A DNA stretch of 64,000 nucleotides from Moanibacter sp965226025 (GTDB lineage: Bacteria > Verrucomicrobiota > Verrucomicrobiia > Opitutales > UBA2987), in contig CBDDCD010000001.1 of the NCBI GenBank assembly GCA_965226025.1, positions 930,001 through 994,000 of the forward strand, written 5' to 3'. Shown here in pieces: positions 8,976 through 17,281 of this stretch (positions within the stretch are counted from its first letter, which is position 1; each line of letters begins with the position of its first letter). The position numbers were made by a program, and so were the translations under genes. A model generated the notes under the pieces. It made no database searches and was not told the DNA's origin. It saw only the letters and a list, made by a program, of their open reading frames with translations.

Positions 8976-9948
8976 ATGAGAATTGACTGCCAGAGCCATG
9001 TTTTCCCGAGAACCTATGCCGAGATCCTGACCCGAAGTAAGGCTCTGCCCCGGGCTCTGCGCGAAGAAGATTCCTACCGCGTTACCTACGGAAATATCCA
9101 GAGCTTTCTCCTCGACCTTGAGACCTACAGCATCGACAGGAAACTCAGGGATATGGATGAAAACAGCATCGATGTCAGCGTGCTAAGCATCAACATGCCC
9201 GGTCCTGAGTCCCTTGACCCGGAACTCGGCGCAGAGGGAGCACGAGTGTGCAATGATTACCTTGCGAAAATCTCCCACGCACATCCTGACCGCCTCGTCG
9301 GGCTCGCGACATTGCCGTGGCAGAATGAAGGAGCCGCCCTCGGCGAACTCGATCGTCTCGTCTCGGATCTGGATCTCCGCGGTGTCATGCTCTACGCGCG
9401 GGTGGGAGATGTGCCCGTGGATGCGCCGGAACTGGATCCCATTTATGCACGCATTGAGGAACTTGGCCTCCCGGTCGTTCTTCACCCAACCGTTCCACCA
9501 TGGGGTGGCTCACTCAATGATCACTCCATGATCCCCATGATCGGTTTGATGGTGGAACAGAGTTATGCGGCCCTGAGGTTGATTCTCGGAGGAGTCCTCG
9601 AGAGGCATGAGGGGCTACAGATCGTCCACCCTCACTGTGGCGGGGTGGCTCCCCTACCTTTGGGGCCGCATCCAAAACCAGACGGAAGTCATGAAGAGAG
9701 GATGTGAAAAGATTACCAGGCCGGTGGGAGATTACTATGAGCGGTTTACTCTCGACACCGTCTCTCCCTCCGCTACGGCGATTCGCTTCGCCTTCGACTT
9801 CGCCGGCGCCGACCGTCTTATTTTCGGTAGCGACCATCCCTGGGTGGATATCGGGATCTTCGTCGAACTGATCGAAGGTCTGGAGATCTCCCCTCAGGAG
9901 CGGGAGCGCATCTGGAGCGGAAATGCCCGCCGGTTGTTTCAGATTTGA
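8976..9948 (+). pseudogene. Amidohydrolase (ACMSD-like TIM barrel) with one frameshift
   Basis: An amidohydrolase-2 family protein, read in one frame from the ATG at 8976 to about 9640 and in the next frame to 9948. Removing one G from the GGGG run at 9642-9645 joins them as ...HPHCGGWLPYLWGRIQ..., giving about 323 residues, a normal family length. Metal-site candidates are His in QSHVFP (the usual first His of HxH is Gln here), His in VLHPTVPPWGG, and Asp in FGSDHPW. The family performs metal-dependent decarboxylation or hydrolysis; the substrate is unknown. Either a genuine one-base insertion or an assembly error in a homopolymer explains it, and the rest of the gene shows no decay. Confidence 0.8.
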
Positions 9949-10642
9949 GACCGGCTAACCTGAAACTTCAATGCCGATGCGGCTTTTCGGACCTTCGTCG
10001 AACCCAGCCAAGAGGCGGAAATATGGAACTGACGGGGGAAGTTTCAAACCCGGATTGATCCGGCTCCGAAGTGGTAGCCGGCGGCTGGAACTAACCTGAA
10101 ACTTCAATGGTGATGCGGGTTTCCAGGGACGAATTTCACCGTTTGCGGCACAGTGGGTTTCCCTCAGGTGGTAGAGCAGTACCGCACCCAAAGGGTGATC
10201 GGAGTAGGAAGCTTGGAGAGGGATTCTTCAATCCTTGATCGGACTTTGAATGGAAGTGTCACGTTGCCGTCAGGCTGAGGGATTGCTCTGCTACCTGAGG
10301 GTACTTTCTCTTTCTCACATCCGCGGGATCGCTGCGCCATCCGCGGGCCTTTTTCTCTTCGGCCCACTTCCGAAATGTTAAGTTGCAATCTCGATTGATC
10401 CGGAAAGCACTCGCGGCCGGTGGCCCAGCTAATCTGAAACTTCAATGGTGATGCGGGTTCTTCATCACAAGAGTGCAAAGAATCCCAATTATCCCCAAGA
10501 CAACCGCCGTCGCCCTACGGGCTATGGCGTGTCAAGAGCCTGGGGGATTAGTTTGTTGGCTGCGATCTCGGTCCTTGGGATCACCCATCATTGGACGAGC
10601 CGGGACTTGCCATCCCCACCGACGTCCCTCAAAAATATTGAA
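9949..10642. repeat. Gene-free region with dispersed CTGAAACTTCAATG repeats
   Basis: About 690 bp without a convincing gene. CTGAAACTTCAATG followed by GATGCGG occurs at about 9959, 10095 and 10434, and a related form at 27957. A segment around 10034-10095 (TTGATCCGGCTCCGAAGTGG and GCCGGCGGCTGGA) recurs at about 28031-28095. Confidence 0.65.
10326..10402. repeat. Dispersed 75-bp repeat, copy 1
   Basis: This segment is nearly identical to 33188-33262, sharing GGATCGCTGCGCCATCC, CTTTTTCTCTTCGGCCCAC and TCTCGATTGATCCG. It contains a GGGCC...GGCCC hairpin with a pyrimidine-rich loop. Both copies are intergenic. Confidence 0.75.
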
Positions 10643-10658
10643 AAGGAGGAACCCTATC

Positions 10659-11456
10659 ATGAAATCAATCTATCCCGTTTTGATGCTCACCGCCTCTATC
10701 GCGCTATTCGTTGGTTGCGGATCAACCGAAACCGAATCCACCGAACTTCCCTCCCCTGAGGAAGTCGAAAAGCAAGTGCAACCACCTCCAGAGGCTAAGA
10801 CCGCCGGCAAAATCGAAGTCCCGAAGATCGAAGTCCCGAAGGGTCCGCCGCCGGCGTCGGACCCTCCAGAAACCAAGCAACCTGTAAAAGTGCCGGTAGC
10901 ATTGAAAGATATCCAAGAGTCCGCCAAGAAAACCAAGTTGCCGGATCCGGCGGAAGTACTGCCATCGGAGGGAGCCGCCAAGTCGCTCGTCGACAAACTC
11001 TCAATCGCTTCCAGTGAAACGGTTGCCAATCTGATGAGCAGTCTCAAAAACGTCGACCCCTCGGTTGTTTCCAATCTGAACGGAGCCCTGGACGCCTTTG
11101 CAAAGGAGAACGATCAAGGCGCACTCAAGTATCTGGCCAAGTTTCGCGCTGCCTCACTCACCCCGGAGCAGACCGCGCTGGCGGCAGAGGTCCGGGACGT
11201 GATCGCCACCGCCGTCCTGGAGCGCAACTTCGAAGTGAGCGGGGACGGCGACATCGCCAAGGTCGTCAGTTCCATCAAAAGTCGAGATACGCCTGGCGCC
11301 GTCAGTGGGCTCCGCGCTCTTGCCGGCCGGGCGGGGCTGACCGCCGGGCAAAGGGACCTCCTTCAAACCCTCATAACCGATTACGCCCCGCAAATCGCTG
11401 CCGCTGCCGAATCCCTGAAGGGTAATCTGAAGAGCGTCAATCCACTTGGAGATTGA
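10659..11456 (+). CDS. Putative lipoprotein of unknown function
   Basis: 265 residues. A short signal peptide ends in LFVGC, an acceptable lipobox, so residue 18-20 should be the lipidated Cys. A Pro/Glu/Lys-rich linker follows (the IEVPK motif twice in tandem), then a helical C-terminal part from about residue 95 with two short similar segments (ALKYLAKFRAASLTPEQTAL and AVSGLRALAGRAGLTAGQRD). The start ATG at 10659 has AAGGAGGA 8 nt upstream. The stop TGA abuts the ATG of the sulfatase-like gene (TGAATG), so the two form an operon. I do not recognise the family. Confidence 0.75.
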   Translation: MKSIYPVLMLTASIALFVGCGSTETESTELPSPEEVEKQVQPPPEAKTAGKIEVPKIEVPKGPPPASDPPETKQPVKVPVALKDIQESAKKTKLPDPAEVLPSEGAAKSLVDKLSIASSETVANLMSSLKNVDPSVVSNLNGALDAFAKENDQGALKYLAKFRAASLTPEQTALAAEVRDVIATAVLERNFEVSGDGDIAKVVSSIKSRDTPGAVSGLRALAGRAGLTAGQRDLLQTLITDYAPQIAAAAESLKGNLKSVNPLGD

Positions 11457-12866
11457 ATGGCCAAACAGATCCGTAACAGACGACCCAACATTCTCCTCGT
11501 CGCAGTAGACTCGCTGCGTCGCGACCGAATGAGCTGCTACGGCTATCACCGGCTGACAACTCCACATATCGATCGCTTCGCGGAGGAGGCCACGGTCTAT
11601 GAAGAGACCATCTCCGCCCACATCCCCACCACCTCGGCCTATGCCTCGATGCTCACCGGAAGAGACTGCTTCGGCACCGAGGTCGTCGCCCTCCGACACC
11701 GTGGAGGATTGACCAAAAAGGTAAAGACGCTTCCCGAGATCCTCCGCAAGGAGGGTTTTAACACCTCCTGCATCGGCTTCACCGGGAATCCATCCTCCCG
11801 TGGTTTCAGCCGGTATCTCGAATACGACGCTTGGGGATCGTGGGAAAAACGGCCGCTTACCAAGGCTCAGAATCTCAACGATCTCTTCCACCCTGAACTG
11901 AAACGACTCAACCGCTCCAGTAAGCCCTGGTTCATGATGCTGCGCCACATGGATCCGCATGCCCCTTATATGCCTCCCCCTCCCTTCGATCGGATGTTCT
12001 ACCAGGGCAATGAGTGCGATCGGAAGAACAAGTCGATGAAGCCTGTGAAGGACTTCAAACCTTTCCGAGACTTTCACCTCTCCTGGTTGCCGCCAGGAAT
12101 CACCGACCGCCATTTTGTCGATGCCCAATACGACGGTGAGATCGCATATATGGATTCCTGTATCGCGGCAATTTCCGATGATCTCGAATCACATGGAATC
12201 CTCGAGGATACCATCGTCATATTGAATGGTGACCACGGCGAGACCCTTTACGAGCATGAGTGCTGGTACGACCACCACGGTCTCTATGAGCCGACTCTCG
12301 TCGTTCCACTAATGATTCGCTATCCCCCAAAGCTACCAACTGGAGTCACCATCAACGGTCTTAATCAGCGCAAGGACCTCGTCCCAACCATCCTCGAACT
12401 CGCCGGGATCAAGACCGATCTGAAATTCGACGGCGGGTCTCTCGTCAGGCTGGTCGAAGGCCGGTCTGCGAGTTTCGAATCGGAAATCTACATCACGGAA
12501 TGTACTTGGATGAGAAAGCACGGCTGGCGCACTCCGGAATGGAAACTGATCGTGGCTCTCGAACCGGACTTCCATTTCAAACCGCCGGTCGAACTATACA
12601 ATCTCATCCAAGATCCGCTTGAACTCGATAATCGTGCCCGGAAAGAACCAGGGATCGTCGAACACCTGAATTCGCGCATGGACGTCCACATCCGAAGGCG
12701 CGAAAAAGAAACAGGTACCCGGAATCCAATATTCGAACAGCCTCACTGGCACGGATATAAGGACGCAAAACCCTATTTCGAGTCCAGCGATGAAGCCTAC
12801 AATACTTTCTACATCGGCGACGCCTCGACCGCCAAGCGGCTCCAGGCCAGAGGGGGGAAGGACTAA
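11457..12866 (+). CDS. Sulfatase-fold hydrolase lacking the formylglycine motif
   Basis: 469 residues with the alkaline phosphatase/sulfatase fold: NILLVAVDSLRRD at the N-terminus, HMDPHAPYMPPP, NGDHGETLYEHE as the distal metal site and YNLIQDPLELDN near the end. At the catalytic position, where sulfatases have CxPxR or SxPxR, it reads TTSAYASMLTG: Thr58 replaces Cys, Ser60 replaces Pro and Tyr62 replaces Arg. It therefore cannot be matured to formylglycine. A Thr nucleophile is used by phosphoethanolamine transferases and phosphodiesterases of this superfamily, so phosphoester or phosphonate cleavage is possible. No signal peptide is seen. It is coupled directly to the upstream lipoprotein gene. 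Confidence 0.8.
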   Translation: MAKQIRNRRPNILLVAVDSLRRDRMSCYGYHRLTTPHIDRFAEEATVYEETISAHIPTTSAYASMLTGRDCFGTEVVALRHRGGLTKKVKTLPEILRKEGFNTSCIGFTGNPSSRGFSRYLEYDAWGSWEKRPLTKAQNLNDLFHPELKRLNRSSKPWFMMLRHMDPHAPYMPPPPFDRMFYQGNECDRKNKSMKPVKDFKPFRDFHLSWLPPGITDRHFVDAQYDGEIAYMDSCIAAISDDLESHGILEDTIVILNGDHGETLYEHECWYDHHGLYEPTLVVPLMIRYPPKLPTGVTINGLNQRKDLVPTILELAGIKTDLKFDGGSLVRLVEGRSASFESEIYITECTWMRKHGWRTPEWKLIVALEPDFHFKPPVELYNLIQDPLELDNRARKEPGIVEHLNSRMDVHIRRREKETGTRNPIFEQPHWHGYKDAKPYFESSDEAYNTFYIGDASTAKRLQARGGKD

Positions 12867-13093
12867 TAAGGAACGATCCCAACGGCAACTTGGTTGGTCC
12901 TACTCGATGATATTGGGGCCGGAGATAGCCCGATACAACCTCCCACTTTTCACTGTTACGTTTCACTGATCACTCTGTTTCTGAGACCCGAAAACCTCGG
13001 CTCGCCGAAGCTCTCTAGCGACGGCGGCTGACACCCCCCAACATCGCGAATTCGCCCCCGCATCTCGCATCCCGCAACTGCCCCCCCCTTCGA

Positions 13094-14518
13094 GTGCCTC
13101 CACCATCCCAACCCAACATCCTCGTAATACTGAGCGACGACCACGCCCAATGGGCTTCTCACGCCTACGGCAACTCGGAGATCCGGTCCCCGAATATCGA
13201 CTACCTTGCGGAGACCGGGCTCACCATGCAGAACGGCTATACGCCCTGCCCGGTTTGCTCACCAGCCCGAGCCTCGTTCTTCACCGGACGGCGACCATCA
13301 CAGCATGGAATCCACGATTTTATCGCCACCGGCTCGCACGAATTCGAACACGGCTGGATGAAAGACGAAGTAACGCTCCCACAGCTACTGAGCGAAGGTG
13401 GTTACGAGACCGCTCTCATTGGAAAATGGCACTGCACGGTCGACAGTGTGCCGCCCCAACCGGGATTCGATCGCTGGGTCAGTTACGACAGCAGAACGGT
13501 AGGCTGGCAGAACCAGTATCTTCATCGGGGACCGGTTCACTTTTCCGATCAAGGTGAAATGGTGGTCGTTGACGACTTTCAGTCTCGCTATCTTGGACGC
13601 CAGGCAGTGAACTTCCTACGTTCCCGCAACCGCGCTCGGCCTTTCTTTCTCTTCTTTGCACCGGTCGACACCCACGCTCCCCAGGAAGGGCATCCGAGTC
13701 GATTCGCCGATCGGTATCGCGATGCTCACTTCTGGGACATTCCGGAAAAGGAAAACTCCCACTACGAATCAACCCCGGAAAGGTGGAGTTTCCGAGGCGA
13801 CGGAACTTCGACTCGAGATGAAGCCCTGGCCCAATACTACTCCGCTGTTTCCATGATCGACGACCAAGTCGGCCTCCTTCTGGACGAACTGGACGGGAGC
13901 GGGGAGCTTGAGAATACTCTGTTGGTCTACACTGCCAATCACGGATATATGACAGGTCATCACGGGCTCTGGGGAAAGGGACCCTCCTCCCGTCCCCAGA
14001 ATTTCTATGAAGAAGCGATCCGCGTGCCCTATTTCCTTCGCTGGGAAGACCGGCTTCCAGCCCGACAATCTCCATCCGTCCCGTTTGACCACTGTGATAT
14101 GTTTGTCACTATCCTGAATGCCGCGAGGATTCGTCTGCCGGACGACTTACGAATAAGAATAAACAGCCCGGGTCGAAGTCTCCTCCGGTTCCTGGGTGAT
14201 CCGGATACCGGGTGGCGCCATCACCAATACTGCGAGTATGGCCCCGCCAGAATGATTTCCGATGGCCGGCGCAAGCTCATCCGTCGCTATCCGCCCCATC
14301 GAGGCAGGTACTCAGATGAATTCTATGACCTTCCGCGTGATCCCCGCGAATCTCGAAATCGTATCGACGAAGGGGCCTCGCAGGACGATATTAGCGCCCT
14401 TTCGTCAGTCTTCGAGGATCAGTTTTCCCGCTTCGAGGACCCGCTCAAATCGGTCAGAAACCTACTCAATCAGCCTCCCTGCAACGCCAGCGGCCGCTGG
14501 TGGCCGAGCCCGCAATGA
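13094..14518 (+). CDS. Formylglycine-dependent sulfatase (family S1)
   Basis: 474 residues from the GTG at 13094. The N-terminus NILVILSDDHAQWASHAYG carries Asp15/Asp16 of the calcium site. The sulfatase signature CSPARASFFTG begins at Cys55, which would be converted to formylglycine. Also seen are LIGKWHC, the DTHAPQ loop and NHGYMTGHHGLWGKG, where Asn replaces the Asp usual in SDHG. It resembles the choline-sulfatase/heparan-type enzymes of marine polysaccharide degraders, but the substrate is not predictable. No signal peptide is visible at this start. It lies 227 bp downstream of the sulfatase-like gene. There is no strong ribosome-binding site, so the start is uncertain. Confidence 0.85.
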   Translation: MPPPSQPNILVILSDDHAQWASHAYGNSEIRSPNIDYLAETGLTMQNGYTPCPVCSPARASFFTGRRPSQHGIHDFIATGSHEFEHGWMKDEVTLPQLLSEGGYETALIGKWHCTVDSVPPQPGFDRWVSYDSRTVGWQNQYLHRGPVHFSDQGEMVVVDDFQSRYLGRQAVNFLRSRNRARPFFLFFAPVDTHAPQEGHPSRFADRYRDAHFWDIPEKENSHYESTPERWSFRGDGTSTRDEALAQYYSAVSMIDDQVGLLLDELDGSGELENTLLVYTANHGYMTGHHGLWGKGPSSRPQNFYEEAIRVPYFLRWEDRLPARQSPSVPFDHCDMFVTILNAARIRLPDDLRIRINSPGRSLLRFLGDPDTGWRHHQYCEYGPARMISDGRRKLIRRYPPHRGRYSDEFYDLPRDPRESRNRIDEGASQDDISALSSVFEDQFSRFEDPLKSVRNLLNQPPCNASGRWWPSPQ

Positions 14519-14553
14519 GCGCATGACATCGTCCATTTCGTTATCAGCGAGGT

Positions 14554-14650
14554 AGGAATCTGTCGGGCTTTGCACTTCGTAACAGAGCTGAACTTCGGAT
14601 CGTAGGTTGACGGTTGTAAATTGCGACCAACTTCATACCGACAGATTCCT
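14554..14650. repeat. Palindromic element, type B
   Basis: A 97-bp copy with arms AGGAATCTGTCGG and CCGACAGATTCCT. The interior includes GAACTTCGGATCGTAGG and TTGCGACCAACTTCATA, almost identical to copies at 29964 and 33322. It is followed 4 bp later by a type A element. Confidence 0.9.
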
Positions 14651-14654
14651 TTTG

Positions 14655-14716
14655 CTAGGAGTCTGTCGGACAAACCTGGTCACTTGCGAAGCAATCGAAT
14701 GTCAAAGTCCGACAGA
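14655..14716. repeat. Palindromic element, type A, 5' part (interrupted by IS110)
   Basis: This matches the reverse complement of the 6813 copy and the 20800 copy up to GTCCGACAGA at 14707-14716, where the insertion sequence begins. The missing CTCCTAG is found intact on the other side of the element at 16431-16437. Confidence 0.9.
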
Positions 14717-14767
14717 AAACTGAGGTGGTCCGTCAAGGGATTTTTTAAAATAGTACTCATTTTCTGT

Positions 14768-16090
14768 TTAGAGGGCGTGGCCGTTTAGTTGCTGGAGTCT
14801 ATGCCATACCGGTGAACCGCGCCTTTGGAGTGATTCGAGGTATCTGTGCTCGTCGTAATTCTGGTTATTTTGCCAGCAGCGAAAGAGAATGCGGGTCCAC
14901 TTCAGAGCGAGCGCTCGAAGGATGGTTTGGCGGGATTTGCCCTGTTCTTTTTTAATTTGATAGTAGGTGTTGGCCCAGTCGCAGTTTCGGATCGAATGGG
15001 CGGCAAATTCAACAAAGCTCTGGCGGACAAAGGTGGGCGCGGACCACCGCCAGGTGACCAGTCGTTTTGCCTGGCTGCTCTTTTTGTGCTGACCGCTGCT
15101 GATGGTGACTGGAGCCGAACCATTCCACTGGGTCATGTTCCGGGCCGTTTCGAAACGCGATCGATCGGTCCCAAAGGCGCACAGCAGCCGAGGGCTGAGG
15201 GCCTCGCCGGCTCCGGGAAGGCCGCTGAACACAGGGGCATCGGGATGGGTGTGAAAAAGTTCCTTGATACGCTCCTCGTAGGCCTCGATCTGCGGTTGCA
15301 GGGCCAAAAGCTGTTTGGCCAGAGTCTGCGCTTTGCGACTGAACGCCTCCAGAGTCGCGGGATCCTCGGTCAAGGCCTCTTCCCGGCCGATCAACTCCAG
15401 GCGCTCCTGGATTTTCGCGGCGCTGCGACTGTTATGCTTATAAAAGAACTTTCGCAACCCTTGCGCCGATGCGCTCTTGACCTTCTTAAGCGTCGGCCAG
15501 CGTAGAACAAAGCGCAGACACATAGCACTGCCCAAGTCATCGAACAGTTTCAACACCAATGGGTTATACTGCTTCAGACAACTGCACAATTGCTGCTCGA
15601 AGCGAGTCGCCTGATCGACGAATCCACGCCGGTCCTCACACAACAGGTTGAGCTCGCGCGTCTCCACACTGTCCGGTCTCAGACACTTCTCAAAGTGCTC
15701 GGGATGTTTGAGGAAAAATTCCGCGTGCAATTGCGCATCGACCGGATCGCTCTTGGCCCTGGAAGGATACAATGCCTGTCGATAATCCTTCGCACTGGCC
15801 GCATGCACCGGATAGATATCGACAAACTCCAATCCGATCAGAAAATTGATCAACCCGCCACGCTTCTGATCCACCACGATGGCGACGCGCTTTCCCTCAC
15901 GCCCATACCTTTCTCTCATCTCCACGGCAAAACCATGCAACGCTATCGCATCCTGAGCCACCTGCCGGTGACTCCCTCCTGCCGTTTCCCTCTCGATCAT
16001 CCAAAGATCATTTTTCTGATCCGCCCAATCGATCCCTATAACCACACTGTATGGATTAGTTTTTTCGCTTTTCTGCATCCCTTTGATCAA
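14768..16090 (-). CDS. IS110-family transposase (DEDD recombinase)
   Basis: 440 residues. The N-terminal RuvC-like DEDD domain shows GIDWADQKND, AIVVDQKRGG and KSDPVDAQL. The C-terminal Tnp_20 domain shows FSGLPGAGEAL, FGTDRSRFE and APVTISSGQHKKSS, whose Ser is the expected catalytic serine of IS110 recombinases. A coiled region lies between at about residues 240-290. Start: a TTG at 16090 with GGAAGG just upstream, or an ATG at 16078. The long non-coding stretch upstream of the gene rather than downstream places it in the IS110 group rather than IS1111. It appears intact and possibly active. Confidence 0.93.
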   Translation of the reverse strand: MIKGMQKSEKTNPYSVVIGIDWADQKNDLWMIERETAGGSHRQVAQDAIALHGFAVEMRERYGREGKRVAIVVDQKRGGLINFLIGLEFVDIYPVHAASAKDYRQALYPSRAKSDPVDAQLHAEFFLKHPEHFEKCLRPDSVETRELNLLCEDRRGFVDQATRFEQQLCSCLKQYNPLVLKLFDDLGSAMCLRFVLRWPTLKKVKSASAQGLRKFFYKHNSRSAAKIQERLELIGREEALTEDPATLEAFSRKAQTLAKQLLALQPQIEAYEERIKELFHTHPDAPVFSGLPGAGEALSPRLLCAFGTDRSRFETARNMTQWNGSAPVTISSGQHKKSSQAKRLVTWRWSAPTFVRQSFVEFAAHSIRNCDWANTYYQIKKEQGKSRQTILRALALKWTRILFRCWQNNQNYDEHRYLESLQRRGSPVWHRLQQLNGHAL

Positions 16091-16124
16091 TTACCTTCCC
16101 TTCTGTTTTATTCGTTTTGTGGTT

Positions 16125-16310
16125 TTCAAAGGCGCTGGATGTCCAGGCGAAGTTCTTATAGTGGATCCTGCTATGAGGATACAAACTGAGGGTTCGTTAT
16201 CGGTCATCCAGGCAAGCCGTCTACTCGAAATTCTGTCGGAAGTCGTCTCACGACTGCCTCCTAAGTTCGTAGTGGACGGCCGCCTTTGAAAATTAACTCC
16301 TCTAGAGAAA
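16125..16310 (-). ncRNA. Predicted IS110 bridge RNA
   Basis: Two guide-bearing loops are visible in the transposase orientation. Target loop: UAGGAGGC (complement of 16256-16263) resembles the left target TAGGAGTC. UCCGACAGA (complement of 16232-16240) is fully complementary to the right target TCTGTCGGA. Between them is a 6-bp hairpin (16241-16255). Donor loop: CCUCAGUUU (complement of 16183-16191) equals the element's right terminal CCTCAGTTT. ACUAUAAG (complement of 16155-16162) is complementary to CTTATAGT at the left end. Between them is a 5-bp hairpin (16165-16180). The order target loop then donor loop matches IS621. The RNA ends are estimates; a CTGGA/TCCAG hairpin at 16135-16146 may mark the 3' side. 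Confidence 0.8.
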
Positions 16311-16427
16311 CAAACTCCTTGCCTCATAGCCAACCCAGCTTCTGCCAAGTTACTCACAATGGGGCCTCGCCGAGTTACTCCTACGGCTCCACTCGGCCCC
16401 ACTGATGAATAACTTGGAGCTACTATA

Positions 16428-16437
16428 AGACTCCTAG
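16428..16437. repeat. Palindromic element, type A, 3' remnant beyond IS110
   Basis: AGACTCCTAG is the displaced end of the repeat begun at 14655; AGA is shared with the other junction. Confidence 0.85.
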
Positions 16438-16465
16438 AAGCGCCTAATCTACAACGATCGATTCT

Positions 16466-17170
16466 ATGCCCAGAACTTCCCATTCACGTGAGGTAAAGGA
16501 ACAAGCCGTTCAACGTGTCCTCTCTGGGGAACGCATAGGCGGTCAAGTTGCGCGTGAGTTGGGCGTTAGCCGTCAGGCCGTTTCTCTCTGGGTGCAGCAG
16601 TGGAAGAAACACGGAGGGAAACTGCCAACGCCAGGGAAGCGGGGAAGGCCTAGACTTCGGCTCCTCCCCGAGGACCAGCTCGACCAGCTTCGGGAATGGG
16701 TCTCAACGAAAACCCCGGATGATTTCAATCTCGGCAAAGGGGGAGAGAAATGGAGCCTGAGGTCGGTCAGAGAACTGGTCTATCAACGCTTTAAGATTCG
16801 CTACAGCCCTCGGTTTATCGATGAGCATCTCCGTGACTGGGGACTGGCTCGTCCGTCAGAACAGTACTTTGCACTCGATTCCGACCCAGCGGCCAGGGCA
16901 GAGTCGAAGTACTATCAACTCCAGGAGGATAACGAAGCACAGGATCCGATCCTTGCGCCTAAACGAGGACGGCCCCGAAAACGGGCGGCCGTTGAAGAAG
17001 ATGAAGACGAACTGCTGATCGACTACCAGGAGGGGATCAGTGAAGCTCACCGGATCATGGAGCGATCAAGCGTCGGGAAATCCCCTAAACACGGCGTCCG
17101 CACCGGAAAGCATTCCAAACAACGCATGCCAAAAAGACGGAAATCAGGCCGGAAAAAAAGGAAGAAATAG
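16466..17170 (+). CDS. Orphan IS630-type HTH protein with two AT-hooks
   Basis: 234 residues. Residues ~8-50 form a helix-turn-helix (VARELGVSRQAVSLWVQQW). Residues ~95-130 form the winged-helix segment of IS630-type transposases (WSLRSVRELVYQRFKIRYSP). No DDE catalytic domain follows. Instead there are two AT-hook motifs, KRGRPRLR (58-65) and KRGRPRKR (166-173), an acidic stretch EEDEDE (177-182) and a Lys/Arg-rich tail of about 30 residues. I infer a domesticated DNA-binding or nucleoid-associated protein. It starts 28 bp beyond the repeat interrupted by IS110 and lies outside that element. No strong ribosome-binding site is seen. Confidence 0.75.
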   Translation: MPRTSHSREVKEQAVQRVLSGERIGGQVARELGVSRQAVSLWVQQWKKHGGKLPTPGKRGRPRLRLLPEDQLDQLREWVSTKTPDDFNLGKGGEKWSLRSVRELVYQRFKIRYSPRFIDEHLRDWGLARPSEQYFALDSDPAARAESKYYQLQEDNEAQDPILAPKRGRPRKRAAVEEDEDELLIDYQEGISEAHRIMERSSVGKSPKHGVRTGKHSKQRMPKRRKSGRKKRKK

Positions 17171-17281
17171 GAACGGAAAGCCTACGATCCGCAGGTACCG
17201 AATTAGACAGAGTGCCAAAACATGAATGTCCCATATTCTCCCCATTTTCAATCCAGCCCGAAAATTTCACAGATTTACGGG

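Larger units (their letters stand above)
14716..16429 (-). mobile_element. IS110-group insertion sequence inserted in a palindromic repeat
   Basis: The boundaries come from reconstructing the interrupted type A repeat: GTCCGACAGA (14707-14716) plus CTCCTAG (16431-16437) rebuild the intact arm. In transposase orientation the target reads CTAGGAGT-CT-GTCGGAC. The element carries CT at its junctions, matching the CT core known for IS621. There are no terminal inverted repeats, as expected for IS110. The element is about 1.7 kb: transposase 14768-16090, then a ~340-bp upstream non-coding end that holds the predicted bridge RNA. Confidence 0.88.

Noticed and set aside
14846..15505. 219-residue plus-strand frame inside IS110
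   Set aside because: It is antisense to the transposase. Its Gly/Leu-rich composition is what the reverse reading of this gene would give.
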